Source: an uncultured Caulobacter sp. (GTDB taxonomy: Bacteria > Pseudomonadota > Alphaproteobacteria > Caulobacterales > Caulobacteraceae). From it: DNA of 16,791 bases. The stretch lies in the NCBI GenBank assembly GCA_937991555.1, contig CALKHU010000239.1, positions 1 to 16,791 on the forward strand, read 5' to 3'. Position 1 is the stretch's first letter; the number at the start of each line of letters is the position of its first letter. A model generated the notes under the pieces. It searched no databases, had not been told where the DNA came from, and saw only the letters and a list, made by a program, of their open reading frames with translations. Below, piece after piece: positions 1-6,166 of this stretch. Position numbers and translations under genes: made by a program.

Positions 1-92
1 GTTCGATCAAGATCCCCTCCCCCTTTATGAGTTGACGGGGAGAGTAGACGGCGTCGGGGCGGGGGCAATGGGCGCGCCCCGATTTCGGCGGG
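1..92. other. Window edge, non-coding, with weak hairpin downstream of nnr
   Basis: No gene can be supported here. A 7-bp inverted repeat, CGGGGCG at 55-61 and CGCCCCG at 75-81 with a 13-nt loop, lies just past the nnr stop codon on the minus strand. It could help end nnr transcription, but there is no clear U-tract. The TTGACG at about 33-38 looks like a -35 box, but no convincing -10 accompanies it. Confidence 0.3.
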
Positions 93-1556
93 TCAGCGCG
101 CGTTGCGCGGCCCGCGCCGGCGATAGAGGTCCTGCAGCACGCCGACGCTGAGGCCGGGCAGGTCCTCGGCGATCAGGCCGGGGCCATGGCGGCGGGCGCA
201 TTCGGCGTGGATCCAGGCCCCCGCGCAGGCGGCCTCGAAGCTGTCCATCCCCTGGGCGAGGAGGCCGGCGATGAAGCCGGCGAGCGTGTCGCCGCTGCCG
301 GCCGTGGCCAGCCACGGCGCCGTCTCGATGTTGACGGCGGCGCGGCCGTCGGGCGCGGCGACGACGGTGTCCGGCCCCTTGAGCAGCACGATGGCCCCCG
401 CCAGCTCGGCGGCGGCGCGGGCGGCGGCGATGCGATGCGGCCCGGCCTTGAGGAGGCCGGGGAACACCCGCTCGAACTCGCCCTCGTGGGGGGTGAGCAC
501 GTCGTCGCGGTCGAGCGCCTTGAACAGGTCGGCCGGCCGATCGCGGAACACGGTCAGGGCGTCCGCGTCCAGCACCAGGGCCGCGCCCGTGCGCGCCAGG
601 GCGAAGACCCGGGCGCGGGTCAGCGGCGTGACCCCGGCGGCGGGGCCGATGACGACCGCGTCGGCCCTGTCGGCCGCATCGGCCAGCTCCGCGTCCGTCT
701 CGAAGCCGCGCAGCATGATGGCCTCGAGGTGGGCGGCGTTCACCGCCAGCGCCGAGGGCGGCGACAGCACGGTCACCACGCCGGCCCCGATGCGCAGGCC
801 GGCGCGCGCGGCGAGCCGGGCCGCGCCGGTCGAGCTCATCTCGCCGCTGACCACGCTCAGACGCCCCCGCGCGTGCTTGTGGGCCCGCGCGTCGGGCCAG
901 GGGAACCGGTCCAGCCAAAGCGCCGGCGCGTTCTCGACCAGCCGGGTCGACGGCGCGCCGAGGCCGATGTCGGCGATGACGACCTCGCCGCACTGCGAGC
1001 GGCCGGGCTCGAGCGCGTGGGCGATCTTGCGGCGATGGAAGGTGACCGTCAGGTCGGCGCGGAAGGCGGCGTCGCCGAGCACGCGCCCGGTGTCGCCGTC
1101 GACCCCGCTGGGGACGTCGATGGCGACGACCGGTCGCCCGTCGGCGTGCGAGGCCCTGGCCGCGACGAGGGCCTCGTGCTCCAGCGGTCGCGACAGGCCG
1201 GCCCCGAACAGGGCGTCGACCACGAGCTCGGCGGCCTTGCCCGAGCCGAGGGGGCGGGTTTCGCCGCGCCATCTGGCGGCCATGGCCCGGGCGTCCGGCG
1301 TCGCCGGCGGGGCGAGCTGCTCGACGTGCACCGGCCAGCCGCGCCGTTTCAGCAACCGGGCGACGACATAGCCGTCGCCGCCGTTGTTGCCGGGGCCGCA
1401 CAGGACGACGACGCGACAGGGCTTGAACCGCGCGCGGATGGCCTCGGCCACCGCGGCCCCGGCCCGCTCCATCAGCACCATGCCGGGCGTGCCGCCGTCG
1501 ATCGCGGCCCGGTCGGCGGCCGTCATCTCGGCGACGGTGAGGATCTCGCCCGCCAT
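93..1556 (-). CDS. nnr: Bifunctional NAD(P)H-hydrate epimerase / ADP-dependent NAD(P)H-hydrate dehydratase
   Basis: A 487-residue metabolite-repair enzyme. By family, the N-terminal YjeF domain (about 1-210) interconverts the R and S epimers of hydrated NAD(P)H. The C-terminal ribokinase-like domain (about 220-480) dehydrates the S form at the expense of ADP (ATP in some homologues). Visible epimerase motifs are GPGNNGGDG at 54-62, DALFGAGL at 114-121 and IDVPSGVDGDTG at 146-157. Visible dehydratase motifs are LDADAL at 329-334, LTPHEGEF at 354-361, LLKGPDTVV at 391-399 and AGSGDTLAG at 419-427. The reading frame stays open upstream, but the ATG at 1556 is chosen because the YjeF homology begins directly after it and the extra 104 codons overlap the preceding phosphatase gene. 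The histidine phosphatase stop lies 4 bases upstream, so the two are probably cotranscribed and coupled. Length and domain order are normal for the fused bacterial enzyme. It is cytoplasmic. Confidence 0.95.
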   Translation of the reverse strand: MAGEILTVAEMTAADRAAIDGGTPGMVLMERAGAAVAEAIRARFKPCRVVVLCGPGNNGGDGYVVARLLKRRGWPVHVEQLAPPATPDARAMAARWRGETRPLGSGKAAELVVDALFGAGLSRPLEHEALVAARASHADGRPVVAIDVPSGVDGDTGRVLGDAAFRADLTVTFHRRKIAHALEPGRSQCGEVVIADIGLGAPSTRLVENAPALWLDRFPWPDARAHKHARGRLSVVSGEMSSTGAARLAARAGLRIGAGVVTVLSPPSALAVNAAHLEAIMLRGFETDAELADAADRADAVVIGPAAGVTPLTRARVFALARTGAALVLDADALTVFRDRPADLFKALDRDDVLTPHEGEFERVFPGLLKAGPHRIAAARAAAELAGAIVLLKGPDTVVAAPDGRAAVNIETAPWLATAGSGDTLAGFIAGLLAQGMDSFEAACAGAWIHAECARRHGPGLIAEDLPGLSVGVLQDLYRRRGPRNAR

Positions 1557-1560
1557 GGCG

Positions 1561-2136
1561 TCAGAGGACCTGGGTGGCGGCTTCGCGTCCGCGGGCGACC
1601 AGCGCCAGAGCGCCGCCGGCGGCCACCTCGAAGGTCTGGATCGAGCAGTGGTCGGGCCGGAAGCCCACGACGAGGTCGTGGCCCTCGGCGACCGAGACGG
1701 CGGCGTTGATGGCGACGAAGTGGCTGAACACCGCCGTGTGGGCGTAGCCGGCCACCGTCGCGGCGACCGCGCGTCGCCAGGCGTCATAGTCGAGGTCGCC
1801 GGCGATCTCGCCCCAGCGCCCGCCGAAGGCGCTGCGCAGCCAGGCCGCGCGATCCTCATGGGCGACATTCGCCGGAGTCGGAATCTCGCCGACCATCGGG
1901 TCGATGATCACCTCGACGCCGAGCGCGGCGGCGAACGGCGCGGCGGTCTCGCGACAGCGACGAAGGGGCGAGGAGACGACCTTCGTCGGCCGGTCCGCCT
2001 CGGGCAGCGCCAGCAACGCCTCGGCCGCCGCCCGCGCCTGCGCCTGCCCGGTCTCGTCGAGGCCAGGGTCGCCGTCGTCGTCCGAGTCGCCCCAGGTGGC
2101 GGCGGGCTTGCCATGGCGGATCATGTAGACGCGCAT
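1561..2136 (-). CDS. Histidine phosphatase family protein
   Basis: A 191-residue member of the phosphoglycerate mutase-like histidine phosphatase superfamily. The phospho-accepting histidine lies in RHG at 7-9. The phosphate-binding arginines fall in SSPLRRCRETA at 55-65. The second active-site histidine is H139 in SHF. The acidic residue E84 in GEIPTP is a candidate general acid. There is no signal peptide, so it should be cytoplasmic. The substrate cannot be read from the sequence: family members act on sugar phosphates, phosphohistidine proteins, nucleotides or cofactor precursors. The ATG at 2136 is preceded by a GGAG-type ribosome site and puts RHG at the usual N-terminal place. Its stop is 4 bases before the Nnr start, so it is the upstream partner in a two-gene operon. 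A REP-like pair separates it from the thiolase-like gene further upstream. Confidence 0.88.
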   Translation of the reverse strand: MRVYMIRHGKPAATWGDSDDDGDPGLDETGQAQARAAAEALLALPEADRPTKVVSSPLRRCRETAAPFAAALGVEVIIDPMVGEIPTPANVAHEDRAAWLRSAFGGRWGEIAGDLDYDAWRRAVAATVAGYAHTAVFSHFVAINAAVSVAEGHDLVVGFRPDHCSIQTFEVAAGGALALVARGREAATQVL

Positions 2137-2156
2137 TTCAGTCTCCACCCTCAAGC

Positions 2157-2265
2157 CGTCATGGCCCGGCTCGTCCGGGCCACCCACGGACACAGCGCTG
2201 GAAGGTCGCGCTCCGCCTCGCCGTCTCACCACGCATGGCTGGCCCGGACAAGCCGGGCCACGACG
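2157..2265. repeat. Pair of inverted REP-like palindromic elements
   Basis: Two near-identical units of about 33 bases face each other. Each unit is itself a hairpin. In the left unit TGGCCCGG (2162-2169) pairs with CCGGGCCA (2175-2182) around a CTCGT loop. In the right unit TGGCCCGG (2240-2247) pairs with CCGGGCCA (2253-2260) around ACAAG. The reverse complement of the right unit matches the left one at all but a few positions. The spacer of about 50 bases (2189-2231) holds no gene. This is the architecture of REP/BIME elements. It lies between the stop of the thiolase-like gene and the start of the phosphatase gene, and may act as a transcript-stability or attenuation hairpin. Confidence 0.8.
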
Positions 2266-2276
2266 GAAAAGGGATT

Positions 2277-3821
2277 TCAGGCGGGGGTAAACAGGTTCCG
2301 CTTGCCGTCCGGGTGACGGCCGACCGTCCCGGCCCGGCCGACGCCCTCGCGCTCCTCGAAGCTCTTCAGGGTCGCCTCGTCGTCCGGCAGCACCGCCACG
2401 AAGCGGCGGTCGTGCGAGTCGCGGCCGACGACGATGCCCATGTGATAGCCGTCGCGGGTGTGGACGATGGTGTAGGTCTCCACCGTGGCCGGCCCCTCCG
2501 GCTGCTCGATGACAGCCGGATGCGGCAGGGCGTCGATCTGGCGCTGCAGCACCGCCGGATCCTCGCGCTCCCAGGCGCCCTCGACCGGCGTCGTCGAGTA
2601 GATGCCCGTCGACTGCTTGGTCAGGTACCAGCCGTTGGCGGTGCAGAGGCCCCAGCTGCCCGGCTTGGCCCGCAGCTTCGGCAGCATCATCACCACCGAA
2701 TGCATGGCGTAGTTGTTCCCGGGACCGCCGAAGTACGGCAGGCCGCCGGTCACCGTCAGGCCGCGCGGGTCGTCCAGGGACAGGCCGAGCGCCTCGGCGC
2801 CGACCTCCACCGCCACCGGGAAGCAGGAGTAGAGGTCGATGAAGTCGATGTCGTCGATGGTCACGCGCGCCATCTCGAACGCCCGCTTGCCGGTCAGTTC
2901 CATCGCCGGGCTGGAGTGGAAGTTCTGGCGGTCGATCGGATGCCACAGGTCGCTGGCGTCGGCGCAGCCGTGCAGGAACACCCACTTGTCCTCGGGCACG
3001 CCGAGCTCGCGGGCCTTGCGCACCGAGGCGATCAGGACCCCGGCGGACTGGTCGACCTCCATGATGGCGTTCAGGTACTTCGGATAGGGGAAGCTCACCC
3101 AGCGGTTCTGGGCGTTGACCTCGACCAGTTCGGTCTCGCTGCGTTCGACGGGGAACCAGGCGTCGGGGTTGGCGGCGGCGACGCGGCTGAACGGCGCGAA
3201 CAGCCGGCCCAGGCGCTGCTGGTGGTCGGGGATCGAGCGGCCGTCCCGGGCGCGCAGGGCGTTCTCGAACATCGGGTAGATGTTGATCGGCCGGTTCATG
3301 CCGTGGACGTTCTCATACGGCGTCGTGCCCGGCCGCGGATCGCCCATCCGCTTCGGCTCGGCCTCGATCGCGTAGGGATCCTCCCAGCCCGCGAAGCCGG
3401 CGCCGCCCTTCAGCCGCTTCATCAGCGAACCGAGGAACTCCGCGCCGCCCGCGAAGACCAGTTCGTTCTCGCCGCGGGCGATGCGCTCGCAGGCGGTGTT
3501 GATGATCTGCTGCGGGCTGTTGCCGCCCATGTGGGTGTAGACCTCCCACGACGGCTCGGCCCCGACCGCGCGGGCGAAGCTGGCCGGCGGGTTCTTCAGG
3601 CGGGGAAACGGCAGCTGCTGGAAGCCGCCGGGCGCATCGATGGTGAAGCCGACGACGGCGACGCCGTCGAGGGCGGCGAGCGCCGAGGGTTGGAGACCGG
3701 CGTCCGCGACCGCGCGTTCCGCCGCGATCTTGAGCAGTTCCAGCGGCGAGGGCGACGCGTCCGCCGCGCCGCGGTACGTGAATTGGCCGCCCCCGATCAG
3801 AACCGGCGTGTCGTCGCGCAT
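2277..3821 (-). CDS. Thiolase-like protein, TLP1 type (often annotated acetyl-CoA acetyltransferase)
   Basis: A 514-residue thiolase-superfamily protein. The fold is recognisable from the N-terminal segment PVLIGGGQ (6-13), the helix after GGNSPQQ (99-105), DIDFIDLYSCFPVAVE (324-339), TGGLPYFGGPGNNYAMH (358-374) and GLCTANG (391-397). The catalytic positions look unlike those of working thiolases. The loop that normally carries the nucleophilic cysteine reads GGNSPQ, and the loop normally reading GHP reads GGP. Only the C-terminal CxxxG-like loop remains. About 100 residues follow the thiolase core (from about 415, including HTRDGYHMGIVVGR at 454-467), matching the extra C-terminal domain described for mycobacterial thiolase-like protein type 1. 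It probably binds CoA or acyl-CoA esters, and thiolysis is doubtful. The ATG at 3821 follows a GAGGGAG ribosome site. It is transcribed divergently from glnB. The exact subfamily is inference. Confidence 0.8.
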   Translation of the reverse strand: MRDDTPVLIGGGQFTYRGAADASPSPLELLKIAAERAVADAGLQPSALAALDGVAVVGFTIDAPGGFQQLPFPRLKNPPASFARAVGAEPSWEVYTHMGGNSPQQIINTACERIARGENELVFAGGAEFLGSLMKRLKGGAGFAGWEDPYAIEAEPKRMGDPRPGTTPYENVHGMNRPINIYPMFENALRARDGRSIPDHQQRLGRLFAPFSRVAAANPDAWFPVERSETELVEVNAQNRWVSFPYPKYLNAIMEVDQSAGVLIASVRKARELGVPEDKWVFLHGCADASDLWHPIDRQNFHSSPAMELTGKRAFEMARVTIDDIDFIDLYSCFPVAVEVGAEALGLSLDDPRGLTVTGGLPYFGGPGNNYAMHSVVMMLPKLRAKPGSWGLCTANGWYLTKQSTGIYSTTPVEGAWEREDPAVLQRQIDALPHPAVIEQPEGPATVETYTIVHTRDGYHMGIVVGRDSHDRRFVAVLPDDEATLKSFEEREGVGRAGTVGRHPDGKRNLFTPA

Positions 3822-3851
3822 CGATCCGCTCCCTCGAACCTCGTTTGCCCC

Positions 3852-3877
3852 TCGCTAGCGCCTTCCCGTGGCGGCAA
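3852..3877 (-). promoter_or_regulatory. Candidate housekeeping promoter for the thiolase-like gene
   Basis: On the minus strand, TTGCCGC (3871-3877) and GCTAGCGA (3852-3859) are separated by 11 bases. This resembles the Caulobacter housekeeping pattern TTGACgS, 10-14 bases, GCTANAWC. It would give a short leader of about 25 bases before the ATG at 3821. It is assigned by eye only. Confidence 0.35.
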
Positions 3878-3900
3878 CCAAGCGGTTTGGCGCACTGCCC

Positions 3901-3929
3901 TTGTCTTGGGCGCCGGGCGCCTGTTTCAT
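3901..3929 (+). promoter_or_regulatory. Candidate promoter for glnB-glnA
   Basis: TTGTCT (3901-3906) and TTTCAT (3924-3929) are spaced 17 bases apart and each matches four of six consensus bases. The spacer contains tandem GGGCGCC repeats (3908-3914, 3915-3921), and a third copy overlaps the -10 end (3930-3936). The leader would be about 100 bases and include the small hairpin CCGCT-CTTGA-AGCGG (3976-3990). I looked for a sigma-54 GG-N10-GC site and found none with correct spacing. Confidence 0.28.
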
Positions 3930-4038
3930 GGGCGCCGCCACCCATTCGCTGCAGCGCAGCGCGCGACCCGCGGCTCCGCTCTTGAAGCGGCCCGTCGGCG
4001 CATGCTCCGTCCCGCCAACCGCCCGACCAGAGGCCCGC

Positions 4039-4377
4039 ATGAAGAAGATCGAAGCCGTCATCAAGCCGTTCAAGCTCGATGAAGTGAAGGAAGCCCTGCA
4101 GGAGCTGGGCGTCCAGGGCATGACCGTGCTGGAGGCCAAGGGCTACGGCCGCCAGAAGGGCCACACCGAGCTCTACCGCGGGGCCGAGTACGTCGTGGAC
4201 TTCCTGCCCAAGATCAAGATCGAGGTGGTGGTCGGCGACGACCAGCTGGCCGGGGCGCTGGAAGCCATCCAGAACGCCGCCCGCACGGGCCGCATCGGCG
4301 ACGGCAAGATCTTCGTCTCGGAGATCGCCGACGTCATCCGCATCCGCACCGGAGAAAGCGGCTCGCTGGCCATCTGA
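4039..4377 (+). CDS. glnB: Nitrogen regulatory protein P-II
   Basis: A 112-residue PII signal protein, the standard family length. By family it is a trimer that reads 2-oxoglutarate and ATP/ADP and controls glutamine synthetase adenylylation and the Ntr system. The T-loop (about 37-55) is fully conserved. It contains GRQKGHTELYRGAEY with Tyr51, the uridylylation site. The B-loop reads RTGRIGDGKIF (82-92) and the C-terminal loop RIRTGE (101-106). The frame stays open upstream, but the ATG at 4039 begins the conserved MKKIEAVIKPFKL start and has AGAGG at 4029-4033 as ribosome site. The next gene is glnA, 44 bases downstream, and not amtB. That favours glnB over glnK. The presence of Tyr51 suggests control by a GlnD-type uridylyltransferase, which lies outside this window. 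Confidence 0.97.
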   Translation: MKKIEAVIKPFKLDEVKEALQELGVQGMTVLEAKGYGRQKGHTELYRGAEYVVDFLPKIKIEVVVGDDQLAGALEAIQNAARTGRIGDGKIFVSEIADVIRIRTGESGSLAI

Positions 4378-4421
4378 CCGGCGCGCCAGAAACGCATCAT
4401 CAAGCCTAGGGGATAAGGCAC

Positions 4422-5840
4422 ATGGCCAAGACCACGACCGCGAAGGACATCCTCGCGATGATCAAGGAGAAGGACGTCAAGTACGTCGACGTCCGCTTCA
4501 CCGACATCCGCGGGAAGATGCAGCACGTCACCTTCGACATCGACCTCGTCGACGAGGACTTCCTGGAAGACGGCACCATGTTCGACGGCTCGTCGATCGC
4601 CGGCTGGAAGGCCATCAACGAGTCCGACATGAAGCTGCGTCCGGACCTGGACACCGCCTACATCGACCCCTTCTACCAGCAGACCACGCTGTGCCTGTTC
4701 TGCGACATCGTGAATCCGGACTCGGGCACGCCCTACAACCGCGACCCGCGGTCGATGGCCAAGACCGCCCTCGCCTACGTGAAGTCCTCGGGCGTCGGCG
4801 ACACCGTGTTCTTCGGCCCGGAAGCCGAGTTCTTCATCTTCGACGACGTGCGCTGGTCCACCGCCCCGCATGACACCGGCTACAGCTTCGACTCGACCGA
4901 GCTGCCGGTGAACAGCTCGAAGGCCTATCCGGAAGGCAACATGGGCCACCGCCCGGGCCCGAAGGGCGGGTATTTCCCGGTCAACCCGGTCGACAGCTGC
5001 CAGGACCTGCGCGGCGAGATGCTGGAAGTCATGGGCCAGCTCGGCATGAAGCCCGAGAAGCACCACCACGAGGTGGCGCCCGCCCAGCACGAGCTCGGCC
5101 TGAAGTTCGACACCATGGTGACGATGGCCGACCGCCTGCAGCTCTACAAGTACGTGATCCACAACGTGGCCCACGCCTACGGCAAGACGGCGACCTTCAT
5201 GGCCAAGCCGATGTTCGCCGACAACGGCTCGGGCATGCACGTGCACCAGTCGATCTGGTCGGACGGCAAGCCGCTGTTCGCCGGAGACCAGTACGCCGGC
5301 CTGTCGCAGCTCTGCCTGTGGTACATCGGCGGCATCATCAAGCACGCCAAGGCCATCAACGCCTTCTCGAACTCGACCACCAACAGCTACAAGCGCCTGG
5401 TGCCGGGCTACGAAGCCCCGGTGAAGCTGGCCTACTCCAGCCGCAACCGCTCGGCCTCGATCCGCATCCCGCACGTCGACAGCCCGAAGGCCAAGCGCAT
5501 CGAGTGCCGGTTCCCCGACCCGATGGGCAACCCGTACCTGACCTTCACCGCCCTGCTGATGGCCGGCCTCGACGGCATCGAGAACCGCATCGATCCGGGC
5601 CCGGCCGCCGACAAGAACCTCTACGACCTGCCGCCCCGCGAGCAGAAGAAGATCCCGGAAGTCTGCGGCTCGCTGCGCGAGGCCCTCGAGAACCTCGACA
5701 AGGACCGCGCCTTCCTCAAGAAGGGCGGGGTCATGGATGACGACTTCATCGACAGCTACATCGAGCTGAAGATGGAAGAGGTGATGCGCCTGCAGCTGCA
5801 CCCGCACCCGGTCGAGTTCGACATGTACTTCAAGTGCTAG
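4422..5840 (+). CDS. glnA: Type I glutamine synthetase
   Basis: A 472-residue GlnA that makes glutamine from glutamate, ammonia and ATP, normally as a cytoplasmic dodecamer. Length and sequence fit the GSI-beta class. Metal-ligand glutamates E134 and E136 lie in GPEAEFF. NGSGMHVH at 268-275 carries H273, the equivalent of the conserved metal-binding histidine. The segment SRNRSASIRIP lies in the ATP/glutamate site. The adenylylation tyrosine is Tyr401 in NLYDLPPRE, so activity is expected to be controlled by GlnE adenylylation through the upstream PII protein. The start ATG has AGGGGA (4408-4413) and AAGG (4415-4418) in front. It is cotranscribed with glnB, and two hairpins follow the stop. 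A long open frame on the opposite strand is a codon-bias shadow. Confidence 0.98.
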   Translation: MAKTTTAKDILAMIKEKDVKYVDVRFTDIRGKMQHVTFDIDLVDEDFLEDGTMFDGSSIAGWKAINESDMKLRPDLDTAYIDPFYQQTTLCLFCDIVNPDSGTPYNRDPRSMAKTALAYVKSSGVGDTVFFGPEAEFFIFDDVRWSTAPHDTGYSFDSTELPVNSSKAYPEGNMGHRPGPKGGYFPVNPVDSCQDLRGEMLEVMGQLGMKPEKHHHEVAPAQHELGLKFDTMVTMADRLQLYKYVIHNVAHAYGKTATFMAKPMFADNGSGMHVHQSIWSDGKPLFAGDQYAGLSQLCLWYIGGIIKHAKAINAFSNSTTNSYKRLVPGYEAPVKLAYSSRNRSASIRIPHVDSPKAKRIECRFPDPMGNPYLTFTALLMAGLDGIENRIDPGPAADKNLYDLPPREQKKIPEVCGSLREALENLDKDRAFLKKGGVMDDDFIDSYIELKMEEVMRLQLHPHPVEFDMYFKC

Positions 5841-5847
5841 TCCCGGC

Positions 5848-5882
5848 GGGGACATGCTCCGGCGCAGCCGGTGCGTGTCCCC
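5848..5882. repeat. Long imperfect hairpin directly after glnA
   Basis: Outer arms GGGGACA (5848-5854) and TGTCCCC (5876-5882) pair. Inside them TGC/GCG bases continue the stem, and CCGGC (5859-5863) pairs with GCCGG (5867-5871) around a GCA loop. There is one T·T mismatch and a wobble. It starts 7 bases past the glnA stop. It may protect the mRNA 3' end ahead of the true terminator, or be a dispersed REP-type element. Confidence 0.65.
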
Positions 5883-5895
5883 ACCCGTGCGTTGC

Positions 5896-5927
5896 GAAGG
5901 GCCGGGGAGCAATCCCCGGCCCTTTCC
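5896..5927 (+). terminator. Rho-independent terminator of glnB-glnA
   Basis: A perfect 12-bp stem: AAGGGCCGGGGA (5897-5908) with TCCCCGGCCCTT (5913-5924), closed by a GCAA (GNRA) tetraloop. The T-tract is only TTT. The stem is almost identical in sequence to the one after the TonB receptor gene at 8374-8401. Confidence 0.85.
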
Positions 5928-6032
5928 GCGTCGGCAGGCAGAGTTTCCGGCGCGGCTCGAGGGCCGCGGGCGTTTCGTCCGCTGACGGACCGTATGTCAC
6001 CTGGCCGACACAACATGTGGCGAAAGCGGAAG

Positions 6033-6041
6033 TTATCCACA
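6033..6041 (+). promoter_or_regulatory. Perfect DnaA-box match (TTATCCACA)
   Basis: TTATCCACA is identical to the strong consensus DnaA box. It lies 125 bases upstream of the TonB receptor start. Only one copy is seen in this intergenic region and there is no AT-rich unwinding element, so this is not an origin. It could be a DnaA regulatory or titration site, or a chance match. Confidence 0.4.
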
Positions 6042-6064
6042 GCGCGGGACAGGGTGCGAGTCGA

Positions 6065-6099
6065 TGTTGCGCCGCAACAACGTTACCGTCTGGTAGCAC
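6065..6099. promoter_or_regulatory. Inverted repeats upstream of the TonB receptor: candidate operator
   Basis: TGTTGCG-C-CGCAACA (6065-6079) is a perfect 7+1+7 inverted repeat. It is followed by a second, imperfect one, GTTACC-gtct-GGTAGC (6082-6097). Both lie 70-100 bases before the receptor ATG, where a transcription factor would act. The GGTAGC half-site recalls LacI-family operators of TonB receptor genes in related bacteria, but here the halves are arranged outward, so that link is weak. Confidence 0.4.
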
Positions 6100-6166
6100 A
6101 CAAGGAGGGCTGGGGGCGGTTCCGGCTCGTGCGGCCGCGGCGGCGGCGAACATCACGAGGATATCC

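Noticed and set aside
186..1709. Long plus-strand open frames across nnr
   Set aside because: The minus strand encodes Nnr with all family motifs, and the plus-strand translations are Gly/Arg-rich shadows.
1557..1868. 104-codon N-terminal extension of Nnr
   Set aside because: It lies within the histidine phosphatase gene in another frame and has no homology to YjeF proteins.
3880..3905. Sigma-54 promoter before glnB (TTGGCGCACTGCCCTTG)
   Set aside because: The required GG-N10-GC spacing is not met; ten bases after GG the sequence reads TT, then GT.
3868..4038. N-terminal extension of glnB to an ATG at 3868
   Set aside because: PII proteins start at MKKI, the ATG at 4039 has a ribosome site, and the extension would run through the promoter region.
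2235..4082. A 615-codon plus-strand frame across the thiolase-like gene
   Set aside because: Its sequence is His/Asp/Arg/Val-rich without domains, and it overlaps the start of glnB in another frame.
4173..5912. A 579-codon open frame on the minus strand opposite glnB-glnA
   Set aside because: It is the mirror of two highly conserved genes, and its low-complexity Val/His/Leu-rich sequence fits an antisense shadow.
6033..6041. Replication origin at the DnaA box
   Set aside because: Only one box is present and there is no AT-rich element, dnaA, hemE or other origin-linked gene nearby.
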